Counted from the first letter of the stretch, positions 45,914 through 57,438 are shown. The stretch is 64,000 nt of DNA from Herbaspirillum sp. WKF16 (GCF_028993615.1 NZ_CP118632.1:186001-250000); one strand, 5' to 3'. The notes: generated by a model not told the origin, from the sequence alone. Made by a program: numbers and translations.

Positions 45914-47197
45914 ATGTCCCATTTTTCCTATCGCAACGGCGTGCTGCACGCTGAACAAGTGTCCCTGCAGGCATTGGCCGCGCAATTCGGCACGCCGCTC
46001 TACATCTACTCCAAGGCGGCCCTGGTCGAGAACTACTCGGCCTATGCCGACGCCTGCCGCAAGGCCGGCCGCGCCGACGCCGGCGCGCTGGTGTGCTACT
46101 CGGTCAAGTCCAACTCCAACCTGGCGGTGCTGAACCTGCTGGGCCGCCTGGGTTCGGGTTTCGACATCGTCTCCGGCGGCGAGCTGCTGCGGGTGGTGGC
46201 CGCCGGCGGCGACGCGCGCAAGGTCATCTTCTCGGGCGTGGGCAAGGGCCGCGACGAGATGAAGCTGGCCCTGGAGCACGACATCCTGTGCTTCAACGTC
46301 GAGTCCATCCCCGAGGTGGCGCGCCTCAACGAAGTGGCCGGCGAACTGGGCAAGCGCGCGCGCATCTCTCTGCGCGTGAATCCCAACGTCGACGCCAAGA
46401 CCCATCCCTACATCTCCACCGGCCTGAAGGAAAACAAGTTCGGCGTGGCCTATGAAGATGCGCTGAACTGCTATCGCACCGCCGCCGCGCTGTCCAACAT
46501 CGAGGTGGTCGGCATCGACTGCCACATCGGCTCGCAGCTGCTGGACGACTCGCCGCTGCTCGAAGCGCTGGACAAGGTGATCGAGCTGGTCGACGCGTTG
46601 GAGGCCGAGGGCATCCCGATCCATCATCTCGACATCGGCGGCGGCATCGGCATCCGCTATGACGACGAGCAGCCGGTCGCCGTGGGCGACTACCTGGCGC
46701 GCGTGTTCGCTCGCGTGGACGCCTGGCGCAAGGAAAAGTACGGCGGCCGCCAGATCCAGGTGATGTTCGAGCCGGGCCGCTCCATCGTCGGCAACGCCGG
46801 CGTGCTGCTGACCGAAGTGCAATACCTGAAGCACGGCGAGAGCAAGAACTTCGCGATCGTGGATGCTGCCATGAACGACCTGATGCGCCCGGCCATGTAC
46901 GAAGCCTGGCACGGCGTGCAGGCGGTCAGGCAAGACGCCGGCCGCGCCCAGGTCTACGACGTGGTCGGCCCGGTCTGCGAATCGGGCGACTGGCTGGCGC
47001 GCGGACGCGAACTGGCCATCGCGCCGGGCGACCTGCTGGCGTTCGCCTCGGCCGGCGCCTATGGCATGACCATGGCTTCCAACTACAACACCCGCGGCCG
47101 CGCCGCCGAGGTATTGGTGGACGGCGTGCGTGCACATCTGATCCGCAAGCGTGAGAATCCGTCCGACCTGTTTGCGCTGGAAAGCATCGCCGACTGA
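45914..47197 (+). CDS. lysA: Diaminopimelate decarboxylase
   Basis: PLP-dependent last step of lysine synthesis, 427 residues. PLP lysine K65 in VCYSVKSNSNLAVL, substrate loop HIGSQLLDDSP, GGGIGIRY and EPGRSIVGNAGV are in order, and VGPVCESGDWLARGR carries the catalytic Cys of the dimer partner. Normal length. Confidence 0.97.
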   Translation: MSHFSYRNGVLHAEQVSLQALAAQFGTPLYIYSKAALVENYSAYADACRKAGRADAGALVCYSVKSNSNLAVLNLLGRLGSGFDIVSGGELLRVVAAGGDARKVIFSGVGKGRDEMKLALEHDILCFNVESIPEVARLNEVAGELGKRARISLRVNPNVDAKTHPYISTGLKENKFGVAYEDALNCYRTAAALSNIEVVGIDCHIGSQLLDDSPLLEALDKVIELVDALEAEGIPIHHLDIGGGIGIRYDDEQPVAVGDYLARVFARVDAWRKEKYGGRQIQVMFEPGRSIVGNAGVLLTEVQYLKHGESKNFAIVDAAMNDLMRPAMYEAWHGVQAVRQDAGRAQVYDVVGPVCESGDWLARGRELAIAPGDLLAFASAGAYGMTMASNYNTRGRAAEVLVDGVRAHLIRKRENPSDLFALESIAD

Positions 47198-47222
47198 TGT
47201 GATCTGTTGACGTTCCGGCAGG

Positions 47223-47259
47223 ACGGCAGCCGTGGAAACGCGGCTGCCGTTTTGTTTTT
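47223..47259 (+). terminator. Intrinsic terminator after lysA
   Basis: ACGGCAGCCG pairs with CGGCTGCCGT over eight bases, followed by TTTGTTTTT. Confidence 0.9.
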
Positions 47260-47495
47260 GTTGGTCGCCCGGCAATACGCGCCGGCGCTGGCCCGCAGAA
47301 TTTTCACGGCAAACGCATTCTTTGATTTTCCTTTCAGAAATTTGGGCGCAGAATAGCCCTTCGTCGAAAAAAATACGCCTGAATAAAACGCCGGAAGATG
47401 GCGACAACGGAGACCGGGCAGACGCACAATCAGACGCATGGGAGAGATACCGATCCGCCGGGACGGCGGTCAGCACCGAAACACAGGGGAAGTCC

Positions 47496-48425
47496 ATGCA
47501 GGTCCTGCATCGCAAAGGGGAAGATTGCGAACAACGCCAGGCGTCGCCCGATGCCGGTTCCGCCGCGCTTGCGCCCCCCGTTCCTGAAGAAAACATCATC
47601 GCCGACGACGAGCTTGAAATACGCGCGTCGCACATCACCGCCGCCGCCGTGGCCGCGGCCTCGGTCACCGCGGCCGTAGTCACCGAAGCGGCCGCCGCAG
47701 CCGCCGACGCGCTGCGTGAACCGCTCCCCGCCCAGGATGCCTTGCCGGCCGCATTGCCGTTGCCTGACGTGCAACGGCAGCCGCAGCCGGAACTCCAGCC
47801 GCGCGCCCGCAGCGCCGGATTCACCGACGCCGCCCACGAGGTCAGCGGATCGCCGCGCGCCGCCTGGCCGGTCTCGCTGCTGACGCTGGCGGCCATCGGC
47901 CTGGCCCTGTGGTGGAGCGCGCAATGGCCGTGGCCGCAGCGCGCGCTCAAGCCCATGGTGCGCGAACTGCCCTCCTTGAGGAAACCTGTCGCGCCGCCGC
48001 CGGCCGTACCTGCTCCCGCTGCCGCAGTGGCCGCGGCCGATGCCGAGCCGGCGCCGCTGCGCGACGAGATCGCCATCCTGCAGCAGGAGGCCGAAGACCG
48101 GGCGCAGCTGCTGGCGCAAAAGCGCGCCGCGACCGAAGCGCGCCATCGCCGCGAAGACGCCGCCCTGGCCTTGCGCGAGCAGCGCCGCAGCCAAGCCGAG
48201 GCGCAACTGGCCGCCGCGCGCGCCAAGGCCGAACGCGCCCAGGCCGCGGCGCTGCCGCAGCCCGAGGTGGTGGAGGTGGCGCCGGCGCCCTCCCTGGCCG
48301 AGCAGGTCCAGCAATGCCGCGCGCTGTCGCTGTTCTCCCGCGAATCGTGCCTGTGGAAACTGTGCAATGGGCAATGGGGCAAGAACGGTTGCCCGTCCTA
48401 CGAGCAAAACAGCGGCGGCGCCTGA
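47496..48425 (+). CDS. Membrane-anchored coiled-coil protein of unknown function
   Basis: 309 residues from the ATG at 47496, preceded by GGGGAAG. Residues about 50-75 are a very Ala/Val-rich stretch, then comes a single membrane segment (about 120-140, AAWPVSLLTLAAIGLALWW) and a long Ala/Glu/Arg coiled coil (about 175-265). The C-terminus has four Cys in CRALSLFSRESCLWKLCNG and NGCPSY. The topology suggests a cytosolic N-terminus and a periplasmic coiled coil with a Cys-stabilised tail. I do not recognise the family. Confidence 0.65.
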   Translation: MQVLHRKGEDCEQRQASPDAGSAALAPPVPEENIIADDELEIRASHITAAAVAAASVTAAVVTEAAAAAADALREPLPAQDALPAALPLPDVQRQPQPELQPRARSAGFTDAAHEVSGSPRAAWPVSLLTLAAIGLALWWSAQWPWPQRALKPMVRELPSLRKPVAPPPAVPAPAAAVAAADAEPAPLRDEIAILQQEAEDRAQLLAQKRAATEARHRREDAALALREQRRSQAEAQLAAARAKAERAQAAALPQPEVVEVAPAPSLAEQVQQCRALSLFSRESCLWKLCNGQWGKNGCPSYEQNSGGA

Positions 48426-48631
48426 GCGGCGTTTGCCCCCGCCAATGCGGCCGCCGTCAGGCGGCCGTGTCGTTTGGGCGCTGCTTGTCGCGCGGCGCCC
48501 GCCCTTCCTCACACCGTGATTTCCCTGATAGAAGCCATGCCGGCGGGAGCATTTCTTGCTTGCCGGTAACGGCGTGCGCGCGCATCCGCGGCCGGCCTCG
48601 GCCGGGTGCGTAAATGTCACGCGGCAAGCGC

Positions 48632-48659
48632 TTTTGCGGGCCGAAGTTGCCGCTATAAT
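48632..48659 (+). promoter_or_regulatory. Promoter of the sodium/solute symporter gene
   Basis: A perfect TATAAT (48654-48659) with a weak -35 (TTTTGC at 48632-48637, 16-base spacer). It gives a leader of about 40 bases. Confidence 0.6.
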
Positions 48660-48704
48660 GCGCGTTTTTCTCCCACTCCCAGGCCTCACTGCAAGGAACA
48701 AGGC

Positions 48705-50162
48705 ATGAATGCTCTCCTCTGGTTCGTCGTCCTCTATTGGGTCATTTCGGTAGGCATCGGCCTGTATGCCACCCGGTTCGTCAAGAGTTCGAAGGACTAC
48801 GCCGTCGCCGGCCGTTCGCTGCCGATGTCGGTGGTGACGGCAACGGTATTTGCGACCTGGTTCGGTTCGGAGGCGGTGCTGGGCGTGTCCTCCACCTTCC
48901 TCAAGGAGGGGCTGGGCGGCATCGTCGCCGACCCCTTCGGTTCTTCGCTGTGCCTGATCCTGGTCGGCGTGTTCTTCGCCAAGCGCCTGTACCGGATGAA
49001 CCTGCTCACCATCGGCGACTACTACAAGAAGCGCTACGGCCGCGCCGCCGAGATGCTGGTCACGATCTGCATCGTGATCTCCTACCTGGGCTGGGTGGCG
49101 GCGCAGATCAAGGCGCTGGGCCTGGTGTTCAGCGTGGTCTCGGGCGGTTACATCCCGATGCACTGGGGCATGATCATCGGCGCCGGCAGCGTGCTGATCT
49201 ACACACTGATGGGCGGCATGTGGGCGGTGGCCATCACCGACTTCCTGCAGATGATCATCGTGGTGGTCGGCATGTTCTACATCGGTTGGGAAGTCTCCGG
49301 CATGGTCGGCGGCCCGGCGGTGGTGATCCAGCACGCGGCCGAGGCCGGCAAGTTCGATTTCTGGCCGCAAGCCAACATCAGGGACGTGCTGTGGTTCTTC
49401 GCCGCGTGGATCACCATGATGCTGGGCTCGATCCCGCAGCAGGACGTGTTCCAGCGCGTGATGTCGTCCAAGAACGAGACCGTGGCGCGCAACGCCTCCA
49501 TCCTGGGCGGCGTGATCTATTTCTGCTTCGTGTTCATCCCCATCTTCCTGGCCTACTCGGCCACGCTGATCGATCCGGCCATGGTGTCGCGCCTGCTGGA
49601 GACCGATTCGCAACTGGTGCTGCCCACGCTGATCATGGAGAAGATGCCGGTGTTCGCCCAGGTGATGTTCTTCGGCGCGCTGCTCTCGGCCATCAAGAGC
49701 TGCGCCAGCGCCACGCTGCTGGCGCCGTCGGTGACCTTCACCGAAAACGTGTTGAAGGAAATCCGCCCCTGGAAGAGCGACCGCGAGTTCCTGTTCTCGA
49801 TGCGCGCGGTGGTGCTGGTCTTCACCGTCGGCGTGACCGCGCTGGCATTGAACAGCCAGTCCAGCATCTATGAGATGGTGGAGAACGCCTACAAGGTGAC
49901 CCTGGTCGCGGCCTTCGTGCCGCTGGCCTTCGGCGTCTATTGGCAGCGCGCCACCCGCCAGGGCGCGCTGATGGCCATGGTGCTCGGACTGTTGTCCTGG
50001 ATCACGCTGGAGTACACCGCGCCGGAAGGCTTCTGGCCGCCGCAACTGGCGGGCTTGCTGTTCTCCATCGGCGGCATGGTGGTCGGTTCACTGATGCCGC
50101 AGGTGCTGGCGCCGGTCCCGCCCATCCTGGCCGGCGCGCCGGAGGGCGGTGCCCGCTCCTGA
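48705..50162 (+). CDS. Sodium:solute symporter (SLC5 family)
   Basis: Inner-membrane transporter of 485 residues with 12 to 13 hydrophobic segments. The start ATG at 48705 begins MNALLWFVVLYWVISVGIGL. The region DYAVAGRSLPMSVVTATVFATWFGSEAVLG is the conserved first part of the SSSF core with the unwound first helix. Neighbouring genes give no hint of the substrate. A metabolite, urea or organic acid carrier are all possible. Confidence 0.9.
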   Translation: MNALLWFVVLYWVISVGIGLYATRFVKSSKDYAVAGRSLPMSVVTATVFATWFGSEAVLGVSSTFLKEGLGGIVADPFGSSLCLILVGVFFAKRLYRMNLLTIGDYYKKRYGRAAEMLVTICIVISYLGWVAAQIKALGLVFSVVSGGYIPMHWGMIIGAGSVLIYTLMGGMWAVAITDFLQMIIVVVGMFYIGWEVSGMVGGPAVVIQHAAEAGKFDFWPQANIRDVLWFFAAWITMMLGSIPQQDVFQRVMSSKNETVARNASILGGVIYFCFVFIPIFLAYSATLIDPAMVSRLLETDSQLVLPTLIMEKMPVFAQVMFFGALLSAIKSCASATLLAPSVTFTENVLKEIRPWKSDREFLFSMRAVVLVFTVGVTALALNSQSSIYEMVENAYKVTLVAAFVPLAFGVYWQRATRQGALMAMVLGLLSWITLEYTAPEGFWPPQLAGLLFSIGGMVVGSLMPQVLAPVPPILAGAPEGGARS

Positions 50163-50181
50163 GCGTTCCCTGGCGCATGCA

Positions 50182-50215
50182 ACGGCCGCCCGGCATCGCC
50201 GCGCGGCCGTTTTTC
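50182..50215 (+). terminator. Intrinsic terminator after the symporter gene
   Basis: ACGGCCGC (50182-50189) pairs with GCGGCCGT (50203-50210), followed by five T residues. Confidence 0.8.
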
Positions 50216-50364
50216 CTTTGCGGCGGCAGTACGGCAGAACTGCCGCCGCCTTTGCTGTCAAAGCCAATTCGCGCATTGGCTTTTCCATGCGTCTCCGATG
50301 TCAGACGGACAAGTTGCCGGACAGGCAATCGGAACTAATTTGCTTTTCATCAACCTGACTGACC

Positions 50365-51135
50365 ATGACTGAGCAAACTCGACATTACGATTTTGCTGCC
50401 GATGCGTTATTTCTGGACTTCGACGGCACCCTGGTCGAACTCGCGCCACAACCCGAAGACGTGGTGGTGCCGCCGGAACTGATCACGCTCCTGCAGCGCT
50501 TGCACCAGGAGTCGGACGGCGCGCTGGCCATCGTCAGCGGCCGCCCCCTGGATCAGCTCGATTTCTTCCTGGCGCCGCTGCGCCTGCCGATGGCGGGCGT
50601 GCACGGCGCCGAGCGGCGCACCGCTGACGGCCGCATCATCGCGCTGCCGGTGGCTGACGTGCATCACCTGCGCGAACGCCTGTTGCCGCTGGTCACCGCC
50701 CATCCCGGATTGCAGCTGGAACTCAAGCGCGGCGCGCTGGCGCTGCACTACCGCCATGCGCCCCAGCTCGAACAGCGCTGCGTCGAGACCATGATGGAGG
50801 CCCTCAAGCACGAGCCGGGTTTCTCCATGCTGCACGGAAAGATGGTGGTCGAGGCCAAGCCCCACGTGAACAAGGGCGACGCCATCGCCGCCTTCCTGAG
50901 GGAGGCGCCGTTCCAGGGCCGCCGGCCGGTCTTCATCGGCGACGACGTCACCGACGAGGCCGGCTTCGCCGTGGCGCAGTCCGAGTCCATGAAAGGGCTC
51001 GGCATCAAGGTCGGCGCCGGCCCCAGCCAGGCCCGTGCGCGCGTGGCCGATCCGGCCTCGGTGCTGGCGCTGCTGCGCCAGGCGCTGGACGCCGGATTGG
51101 CCGGCCGCCGCCCGCGGGAGCAAGCCGCCGGCTAG
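50365..51135 (+). CDS. otsB: Trehalose-6-phosphate phosphatase
   Basis: HAD-family phosphatase of 256 residues that makes trehalose from trehalose-6-phosphate. Motif I LFLDFDGTLVELAP, AIVSGRPLDQL, and the motif IV region FIGDDVTDEAGFAV. It is the first gene of the operon otsB-GH15-otsA for osmoprotectant synthesis. Confidence 0.96.
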   Translation: MTEQTRHYDFAADALFLDFDGTLVELAPQPEDVVVPPELITLLQRLHQESDGALAIVSGRPLDQLDFFLAPLRLPMAGVHGAERRTADGRIIALPVADVHHLRERLLPLVTAHPGLQLELKRGALALHYRHAPQLEQRCVETMMEALKHEPGFSMLHGKMVVEAKPHVNKGDAIAAFLREAPFQGRRPVFIGDDVTDEAGFAVAQSESMKGLGIKVGAGPSQARARVADPASVLALLRQALDAGLAGRRPREQAAG

Positions 51136-51210
51136 CGCCGCGCCCGCCCCGCCATTCTTTCGAAGCACCACGCCTTCCAAGAAATCTGTCCAACAGAACA
51201 TGAGGGAACC

Positions 51211-53099
51211 ATGAGCCAGCCCAGCACCGACCCGCAGCAGGAACCGCAGCCCCAGCCGCATTCCCAGACCCAGCAATCCGAACAGCCGCACCTGGCGGCG
51301 CAGGCGCACGACAATCCGTCCACCTCGACGCTCGAGCTCGGCGTGATCGGCAACTGCGCGTTCTCCGCGCTGGTCGACAAGATGGGCCGCATCGTCTGGT
51401 GCTGCCTGCCGCGCTTCGACGGCGACCCGGTCTTCAACGCCTTGCTCGACCCCGGCGACAACGGCAGCCTGTGGGCCTTCCAGCTGGAGAACTTCTCGCA
51501 CAGCGAGCAGTGGTACGAACCCAATACCGCGGTGCTGCGCACGCGGCTGTACGACACATTGGGGCAGGGCGTGGAGATCACCGACTTCGCGCCGCGCTTC
51601 GCCAGCCGCGGTCGCTTCTTCCGGCCGCTGCAGCTGGTGCGGCGTGTGCATCCGCTGTCGGGCGCGCCGCGCATGCGCGTGGTCCTGCGCCCCAAGTTCA
51701 ACTGGGGCCGCGAAGAGCCGCTGGAGACGCGCGGCAGCAACCACATCCGCTTCGTCGGCGAGGAGCAGACGCTGCGCCTCAATACCGACGCGCCGATCAG
51801 CTACATCGTCGGCGAGACCGCCTTCGTGGTCAGCCGTCCCTACAACTTCATCCTCGGCCCCGACGAGACCCTGCACGCCGGCATCAACGACACCGCGCGC
51901 GACTTCGAGCAGGAGACCCTGGCCTACTGGCGCAACTGGAGCCGCGCCCTGGCCACGCCGCTGGAATGGCAGGACGCCGTGATCCGCGCCGCCATCACCC
52001 TCAAGCTCTCGGTGTTCGAAGACACCGGCGCCATCATCGCCGCCATGACCACCAGCGTGCCCGAAGCGCCGGGCAGCCAGCGCAACTGGGACTACCGCTA
52101 CTGCTGGCTGCGCGACGCCTTCTTCGTGGTGCGCGCCCTGAACAGCCTTTCCGAGCTGGGCACCATGGAAGACTACCTGCGCTGGATGACCAACGTCGTG
52201 GTGCGCTCCGCCGGCGGCCACGTCCAGCCGCTGTACGGCATCGGCCTGGAAGAGGCGCTGCCCGAGCAGATCCTCGACCACCTGCCCGGGTACCAGAACT
52301 TCGGCCCGGTGCGCGTGGGCAACCAGGCCTACGAGCACTTCCAGCACGACGTCTACGGCAACATCGTGCTGGGCGCGGCGCAGGCCTTCCACGACATGCG
52401 TCTGCACCATCGCGCCGGCGCCGAGCACTTCCAGCACCTGGAGGCGGTCGGCGAGCGCGCCTACGAGGTCTACAACCAGCCCGACGCCGGCATGTGGGAG
52501 TTGCGCACGCGCTCGCGCATCCACACTTCCTCGGCGCTGATGAGCTGGGCCGCCTGCGACCGCCTGGGCAAGATCGCCGCGCGGCTGGACCTGCCCGAGC
52601 GCGCCCGGCACTGGGGCGACCGCGCCAAGGAGATCGGCGAGCGCATCCTCACCGAGGCCTGGAACGAAGATCGCCAGGCCTACGCCGAGAGCTTCGGCGG
52701 GCGCGACCTCGACGCCAGCGTGCTGCTGATGGTGGAGGTCGGCCTGATCGCGCCGACCGACAAGCGCTTCATCGCCACGGTCGACGCGCTGGAGAAGTCG
52801 CTGTGCGACGGCCCCTACATGCGCCGCTACGAGGCGCCGGACGATTTCGGCCGGCCCGAGACGGCGTTCAACATCTGCACCTTCTGGCGCATCGACGCGC
52901 TGGCCCGCATCGGCCGCAAGGAGCAGGCGCGCGAGATCTTCAAGGACATGCTCGACGCCCGCAACCACCTCGGCCTGCTGTCCGAAGACACCCACCCGGT
53001 CACGCGCCAGATGTGGGGCAACTTCCCGCAGACCTATTCGATGGTGGGCATCATCAATTGTGCGATGCGCTTGTCGGCATCATGGGAGGCGGTGATCTG

Positions 53100-53100
<1 letters not shown>
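51211..53100 (+). CDS. Glycoside hydrolase family 15 protein
   Basis: 629 residues with the GH15 glucoamylase-like fold: a beta-sandwich N-domain (about 45-260) and an (alpha/alpha)6 barrel (about 270-620). NWDYRYCWLRDAFFVV, GIGLEEALPEQIL and a later catalytic-base region (MWGNFPQTYSMVG) are conserved. The first 35 residues are a low-complexity Gln/Pro tail. It lies between otsB and otsA and its stop overlaps the otsA start by one base. In some bacteria such GH15 enzymes are trehalases, in others glucoamylases; the cluster argues for a trehalose-linked role. Confidence 0.9.
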
Positions 53101-54488
<1,388 letters not shown>

Positions 54489-54507
54489 ATCGAATGATCG
54501 GGTGAGG

Positions 54508-55851
54508 CTATGCGGCGAGCTTTTCCGCGGCGCTTGCCAGGCCATCGAAAATGGGTTCGCTGACGCTTGAAGGAAAATCCGAAGCCAGCACCGAGCGCAC
54601 GCTCGCAATCACCCCGGTCGTTTTTGCCGCCAGCTCGGCGAGTATCTGCTCAGGATCCTGGCCGTCCGGTGAAACGATCCCGTATTTCTCCCCGACGGCG
54701 ATCCAATGGCGGCGCACGATCTCGCGCATTTTCCAATGATCGTTCCTGGAGCGCACCGCCATGGCCATCTTTGCCTTGAACGGCGACAATTTCCCGGGAC
54801 CCTCGCCCAGTATCGGATACACCGACAGCACGTCATACAGTGGCGTAAGTTCGTAGGCGCCGCCGGCGCGCAGGAAGAGCGAGAAGTTCTTGGCGTGGCC
54901 ATCGGTGGCCCACAGCATCCAGAACAGCACTTGCGCCTCGAAGAAGCGGCGCCGGGCAGCGACCCGGTCGATCGATCCGCTGAGCAGCCGCATGATGGCG
55001 TCCATGCTGGGGCCGCCATCCGCTTCGTATTTCAGCCAGGGTGGCGCCCCGGTGGCCTGGCACATGTCTTCCTGCGGCAGCCTGAGCAGGCGCAGATCTC
55101 CTTCTGGTGCCTGCCACCAGGTGCGGTCGAACCGTTCGACCGACAGCACGGTCATGTCCCCGAACCTGGCGATGTCGCATGACGCGACCGGCATGCCGTA
55201 AGCGGCCAGGATTTGTGCGCACAGCCATTCGTTCTCGACGGAATGGCGCATATCGTATCGCTGGCCGCCGACCAGGCCGAGCGGCAGCTTGAGGATATGC
55301 GTGGTGGGTGTCGGGCCGTGCGGCATGCACCATCGGTCCCGGTAGCGCAGCAAGGCGGTTTTTTCCTGTGCGCCGGCAATGGAAATACGGAAGTCGTCGG
55401 AATCGGGGAGGCCGGGCGCCGCAGGCGTCAATGTATCCCGCAGCAGCTGGGCCACCTCATCGTCCGACAATGCGGTGGCTTCGATCGGTACGATACCGGT
55501 TGATGCTGCGGACTGCGGCAAGATCTGGAGCGCACCGACGCAATCGCGGCCGATTTCCGCCAGCAGTCCGAAGGCGTCCGATGTCTTCGTACGGTATTTG
55601 CGAGCGATACGTTCTCGAATGGCTTTGCTGTCCGGGAGCAGGTTGTCGAAGTAGTTATGCACCACCTCTCCCCGGTGTGGCAGGTTGCCCGGCATAAAGG
55701 GCAGCGACAGGGAGAGCGGGCGGGCACCGGGAGCGTTGACCCATGCGTCGGCGTACTGCAATTGTTCGCCTTGCGGCGAGAGCGTCCAGGTGCCGACGAA
55801 CTGACCGTTCATCCACAGGCTTTGCGACCGGCTGTGAGAGCTGCGTCCCAT
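54508..55851 (-). CDS. hipA: Type II toxin HipA (serine/threonine kinase)
   Basis: Toxin kinase linked to persistence, 447 residues from the ATG at 55851 (a GTG at 55857 would add two). The autophosphorylation Ser157 is in RISIAGAQEK, catalytic D317 in TDGHAKNFS, and Mg-binding D340 in YELTPLYDVLS; all match E. coli HipA. Its ATG shares one base with the hipB stop. It is convergent with otsA, whose end lies 20 bases away. Lower GC and an AT-rich upstream region suggest horizontal gain. Confidence 0.94.
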   Translation of the reverse strand: MGRSSHSRSQSLWMNGQFVGTWTLSPQGEQLQYADAWVNAPGARPLSLSLPFMPGNLPHRGEVVHNYFDNLLPDSKAIRERIARKYRTKTSDAFGLLAEIGRDCVGALQILPQSAASTGIVPIEATALSDDEVAQLLRDTLTPAAPGLPDSDDFRISIAGAQEKTALLRYRDRWCMPHGPTPTTHILKLPLGLVGGQRYDMRHSVENEWLCAQILAAYGMPVASCDIARFGDMTVLSVERFDRTWWQAPEGDLRLLRLPQEDMCQATGAPPWLKYEADGGPSMDAIMRLLSGSIDRVAARRRFFEAQVLFWMLWATDGHAKNFSLFLRAGGAYELTPLYDVLSVYPILGEGPGKLSPFKAKMAMAVRSRNDHWKMREIVRRHWIAVGEKYGIVSPDGQDPEQILAELAAKTTGVIASVRSVLASDFPSSVSEPIFDGLASAAEKLAA

Positions 55852-56114
55852 CACCACACCGGCTTGTCTGGCGACGGCGCTCCTGATTCGGAGGGGGTGC
55901 GTTTGCGCAGGATGACCTCCACGCCGAGGACGTTGAGCAGTTCCAGCAAGCGGTCGGCGCCAGCTTTGTCGGCATTGCGTTCGAGTGCCGACAAGGTCTG
56001 CTGAGTAACGCCAAGCCGCGCGGCGGCTTCGGCCTGAGTCAGGCCGGCTTGTTTTCGATAAGCCTGCAGCAGGGCGGTCAACTGGCTGGCGGTGCGAACG
56101 TGATAGTCGGGCAT
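55851..56114 (-). CDS. hipB: Antitoxin HipB (XRE-family helix-turn-helix)
   Basis: DNA-binding antitoxin, 87 residues from the ATG at 56114; a TTG at 56135 would add seven. The helix-turn-helix is TQAEAAARLGVTQQTLSALERN, followed by LLELLNVLGVEVILRKR. It is the first gene of a hipBA operon and would repress it by binding the upstream inverted repeat. Overlap with hipA is a single base, consistent with coupling. Confidence 0.94.
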   Translation of the reverse strand: MPDYHVRTASQLTALLQAYRKQAGLTQAEAAARLGVTQQTLSALERNADKAGADRLLELLNVLGVEVILRKRTPSESGAPSPDKPVW

Positions 56115-56194
56115 GCGGGTCTCGGCGGCGGTCAATGTCTACAAATTTTAGTTTGTTTTTTTAATTTACTCAATTTGATTTGTATTTTTCATAA

Positions 56195-56237
56195 ACAGTT
56201 TTTAATTTGTAAAATAAGAAAACATATTAAAAACTGT
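56195..56237. promoter_or_regulatory. Perfect inverted repeat upstream of hipBA
   Basis: ACAGTTTTTAAT (56195-56206) and ATTAAAAACTGT (56226-56237) are exact inverse complements separated by 19 bases in a very AT-rich stretch. It lies about 80 bases before hipB and is a candidate operator for the HipB-HipA complex, or a hairpin of a leader RNA. Confidence 0.6.
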
Positions 56238-56383
56238 ATGCGGGTGGTCGTAGCGCAATTTTTCTTGTGCAACTCCCGCAGTCGTCCTCGGTGTGCATCC
56301 ACACGGCAACAGTGCTTGCGCGCATCGACGCGCAAGTACACCGAAGTCTATCGTGAATTCGCAAAAGCCTCGCCAAAAGCCTT

Positions 56384-56389
56384 TATAAT
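56384..56389 (+). promoter_or_regulatory. -10 box for the fmdB-DUF502 genes
   Basis: A TATAAT box 34 bases before the fmdB start; no convincing -35 at 16-18 bases. Confidence 0.5.
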
Positions 56390-56422
56390 TCAGGGTTTTG
56401 GAAGTTTTTTGCGGAGTGTGTC

Positions 56423-56785
56423 ATGCCGATTTACGCGTATCGCTGCGAAGCGTGTGGTTTTGCCAAGGATGTCTTGCAAAAGATGTCTGACGATGCGTTG
56501 ACCGTTTGCCCGTCCTGCAATCAGGACAGTTTCAGGAAGCAGCTCACCGCGGCAGGTTTCCAGCTCAAGGGCGCCGGCTGGTACGTGACCGATTTCCGCG
56601 GCAACGGCAGCGGCGGCGCCAACAGCAAGGGCGCCACCGGCACCGGCCTGGCCGCGAGCGACGCTTCCACCGCCGGCACGCCGCCCGCCAGCGCGCCGGC
56701 CGCCGCCACCCCTGCGGCACCTGCGGCCGCAGCTTCCGCCCCGGCCGCATCGACGACTTCGACGACCACATCCAGCACCAGCTGA
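56423..56785 (+). CDS. FmdB-family zinc ribbon protein
   Basis: 120 residues. The N-terminal zinc ribbon has C-EAC-GF and VCPSC-N pairs (residues about 8-37) and the MPIYAYRCEACGF opening of the family. The C-terminal half is low-complexity Ala/Gly/Thr/Ser. It is the first gene of the conserved fmdB-DUF502-aspS set. No biochemical role is established. Confidence 0.93.
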   Translation: MPIYAYRCEACGFAKDVLQKMSDDALTVCPSCNQDSFRKQLTAAGFQLKGAGWYVTDFRGNGSGGANSKGATGTGLAASDASTAGTPPASAPAAATPAAPAAAASAPAASTTSTTTSSTS

Positions 56786-56802
56786 GAGGCCTGCACCGAC
56801 CC

Positions 56803-57438
56803 ATGCGCAAATACTTCATTACCGGCCTGCTGATCCTGGTGCCCCTGGCGATCACCCTGTGGGTGCTCAACCTGATCATCAGCACCATGGACCAGTCGCT
56901 GCTGCTGCTGCCGCCGAGCTGGCGGCCGGAAGCGCTGCTGGGTTTCTACATCCCGGGCCTGGGTTCCATCCTCACGCTGCTGATCATCTTCCTCACCGGG
57001 CTGGCCGCGCGCAACTTCATCGGCCGCCAGATCGTCTCGCTGTGGGAAGGCATGCTGACCCGCATCCCGGTGGTGAAGTCGATCTACTCCAGCGTCAAGC
57101 AGGTCTCGGACACGCTGTTCTCGTCCTCCGGCAACGCCTTCCGCAAGGCGGTGCTGATCCAGTATCCGCGCCAGGGCTCCTGGACCATCGCCTTCCTCAC
57201 CGGCACTCCCGGCGGCGAGGTGAAGAACCACCTGCAGGGCGACTTCATCAGCGTCTACGTGCCGACCACGCCGAACCCGACCTCGGGCTTCTTCCTGATG
57301 CTGCCGCGCGCCGATTCGATCGAGCTCGACATGTCCGTCGACGAGGCCCTGAAGTACATCGTCTCGATGGGCGTGGTGGCCCCCGAGATGGCGGCCGACA
57401 AGAAAATCATCACCGAGACGGCGGGGCCGAACAATTGA
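56803..57438 (+). CDS. DUF502 family membrane protein
   Basis: 211 residues from the ATG at 56803, with two membrane segments (about 3-25 and 48-72). Family landmarks: [35 protein letters not shown] and [13 protein letters not shown]. The function is unknown. It lies between fmdB and aspS. Confidence 0.93.
   Translation: MRKYFITGLLILVPLAITLWVLNLIISTMDQSLLLLPPSWRPEALLGFYIPGLGSILTLLIIFLTGLAARNFIGRQIVSLWEGMLTRIPVVKSIYSSVKQVSDTLFSSSGNAFRKAVLIQYPRQGSWTIAFLTGTPGGEVKNHLQGDFISVYVPTTPNPTSGFFLMLPRADSIELDMSVDEALKYIVSMGVVAPEMAADKKIITETAGPNN

Noticed and set aside
51399..53099. N-terminal extension of otsA giving a 1029-residue protein
   Set aside because: It runs out of frame through the GH15 gene, whose protein is well conserved. 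The true otsA start is the ATG at 53100 that overlaps the GH15 stop.
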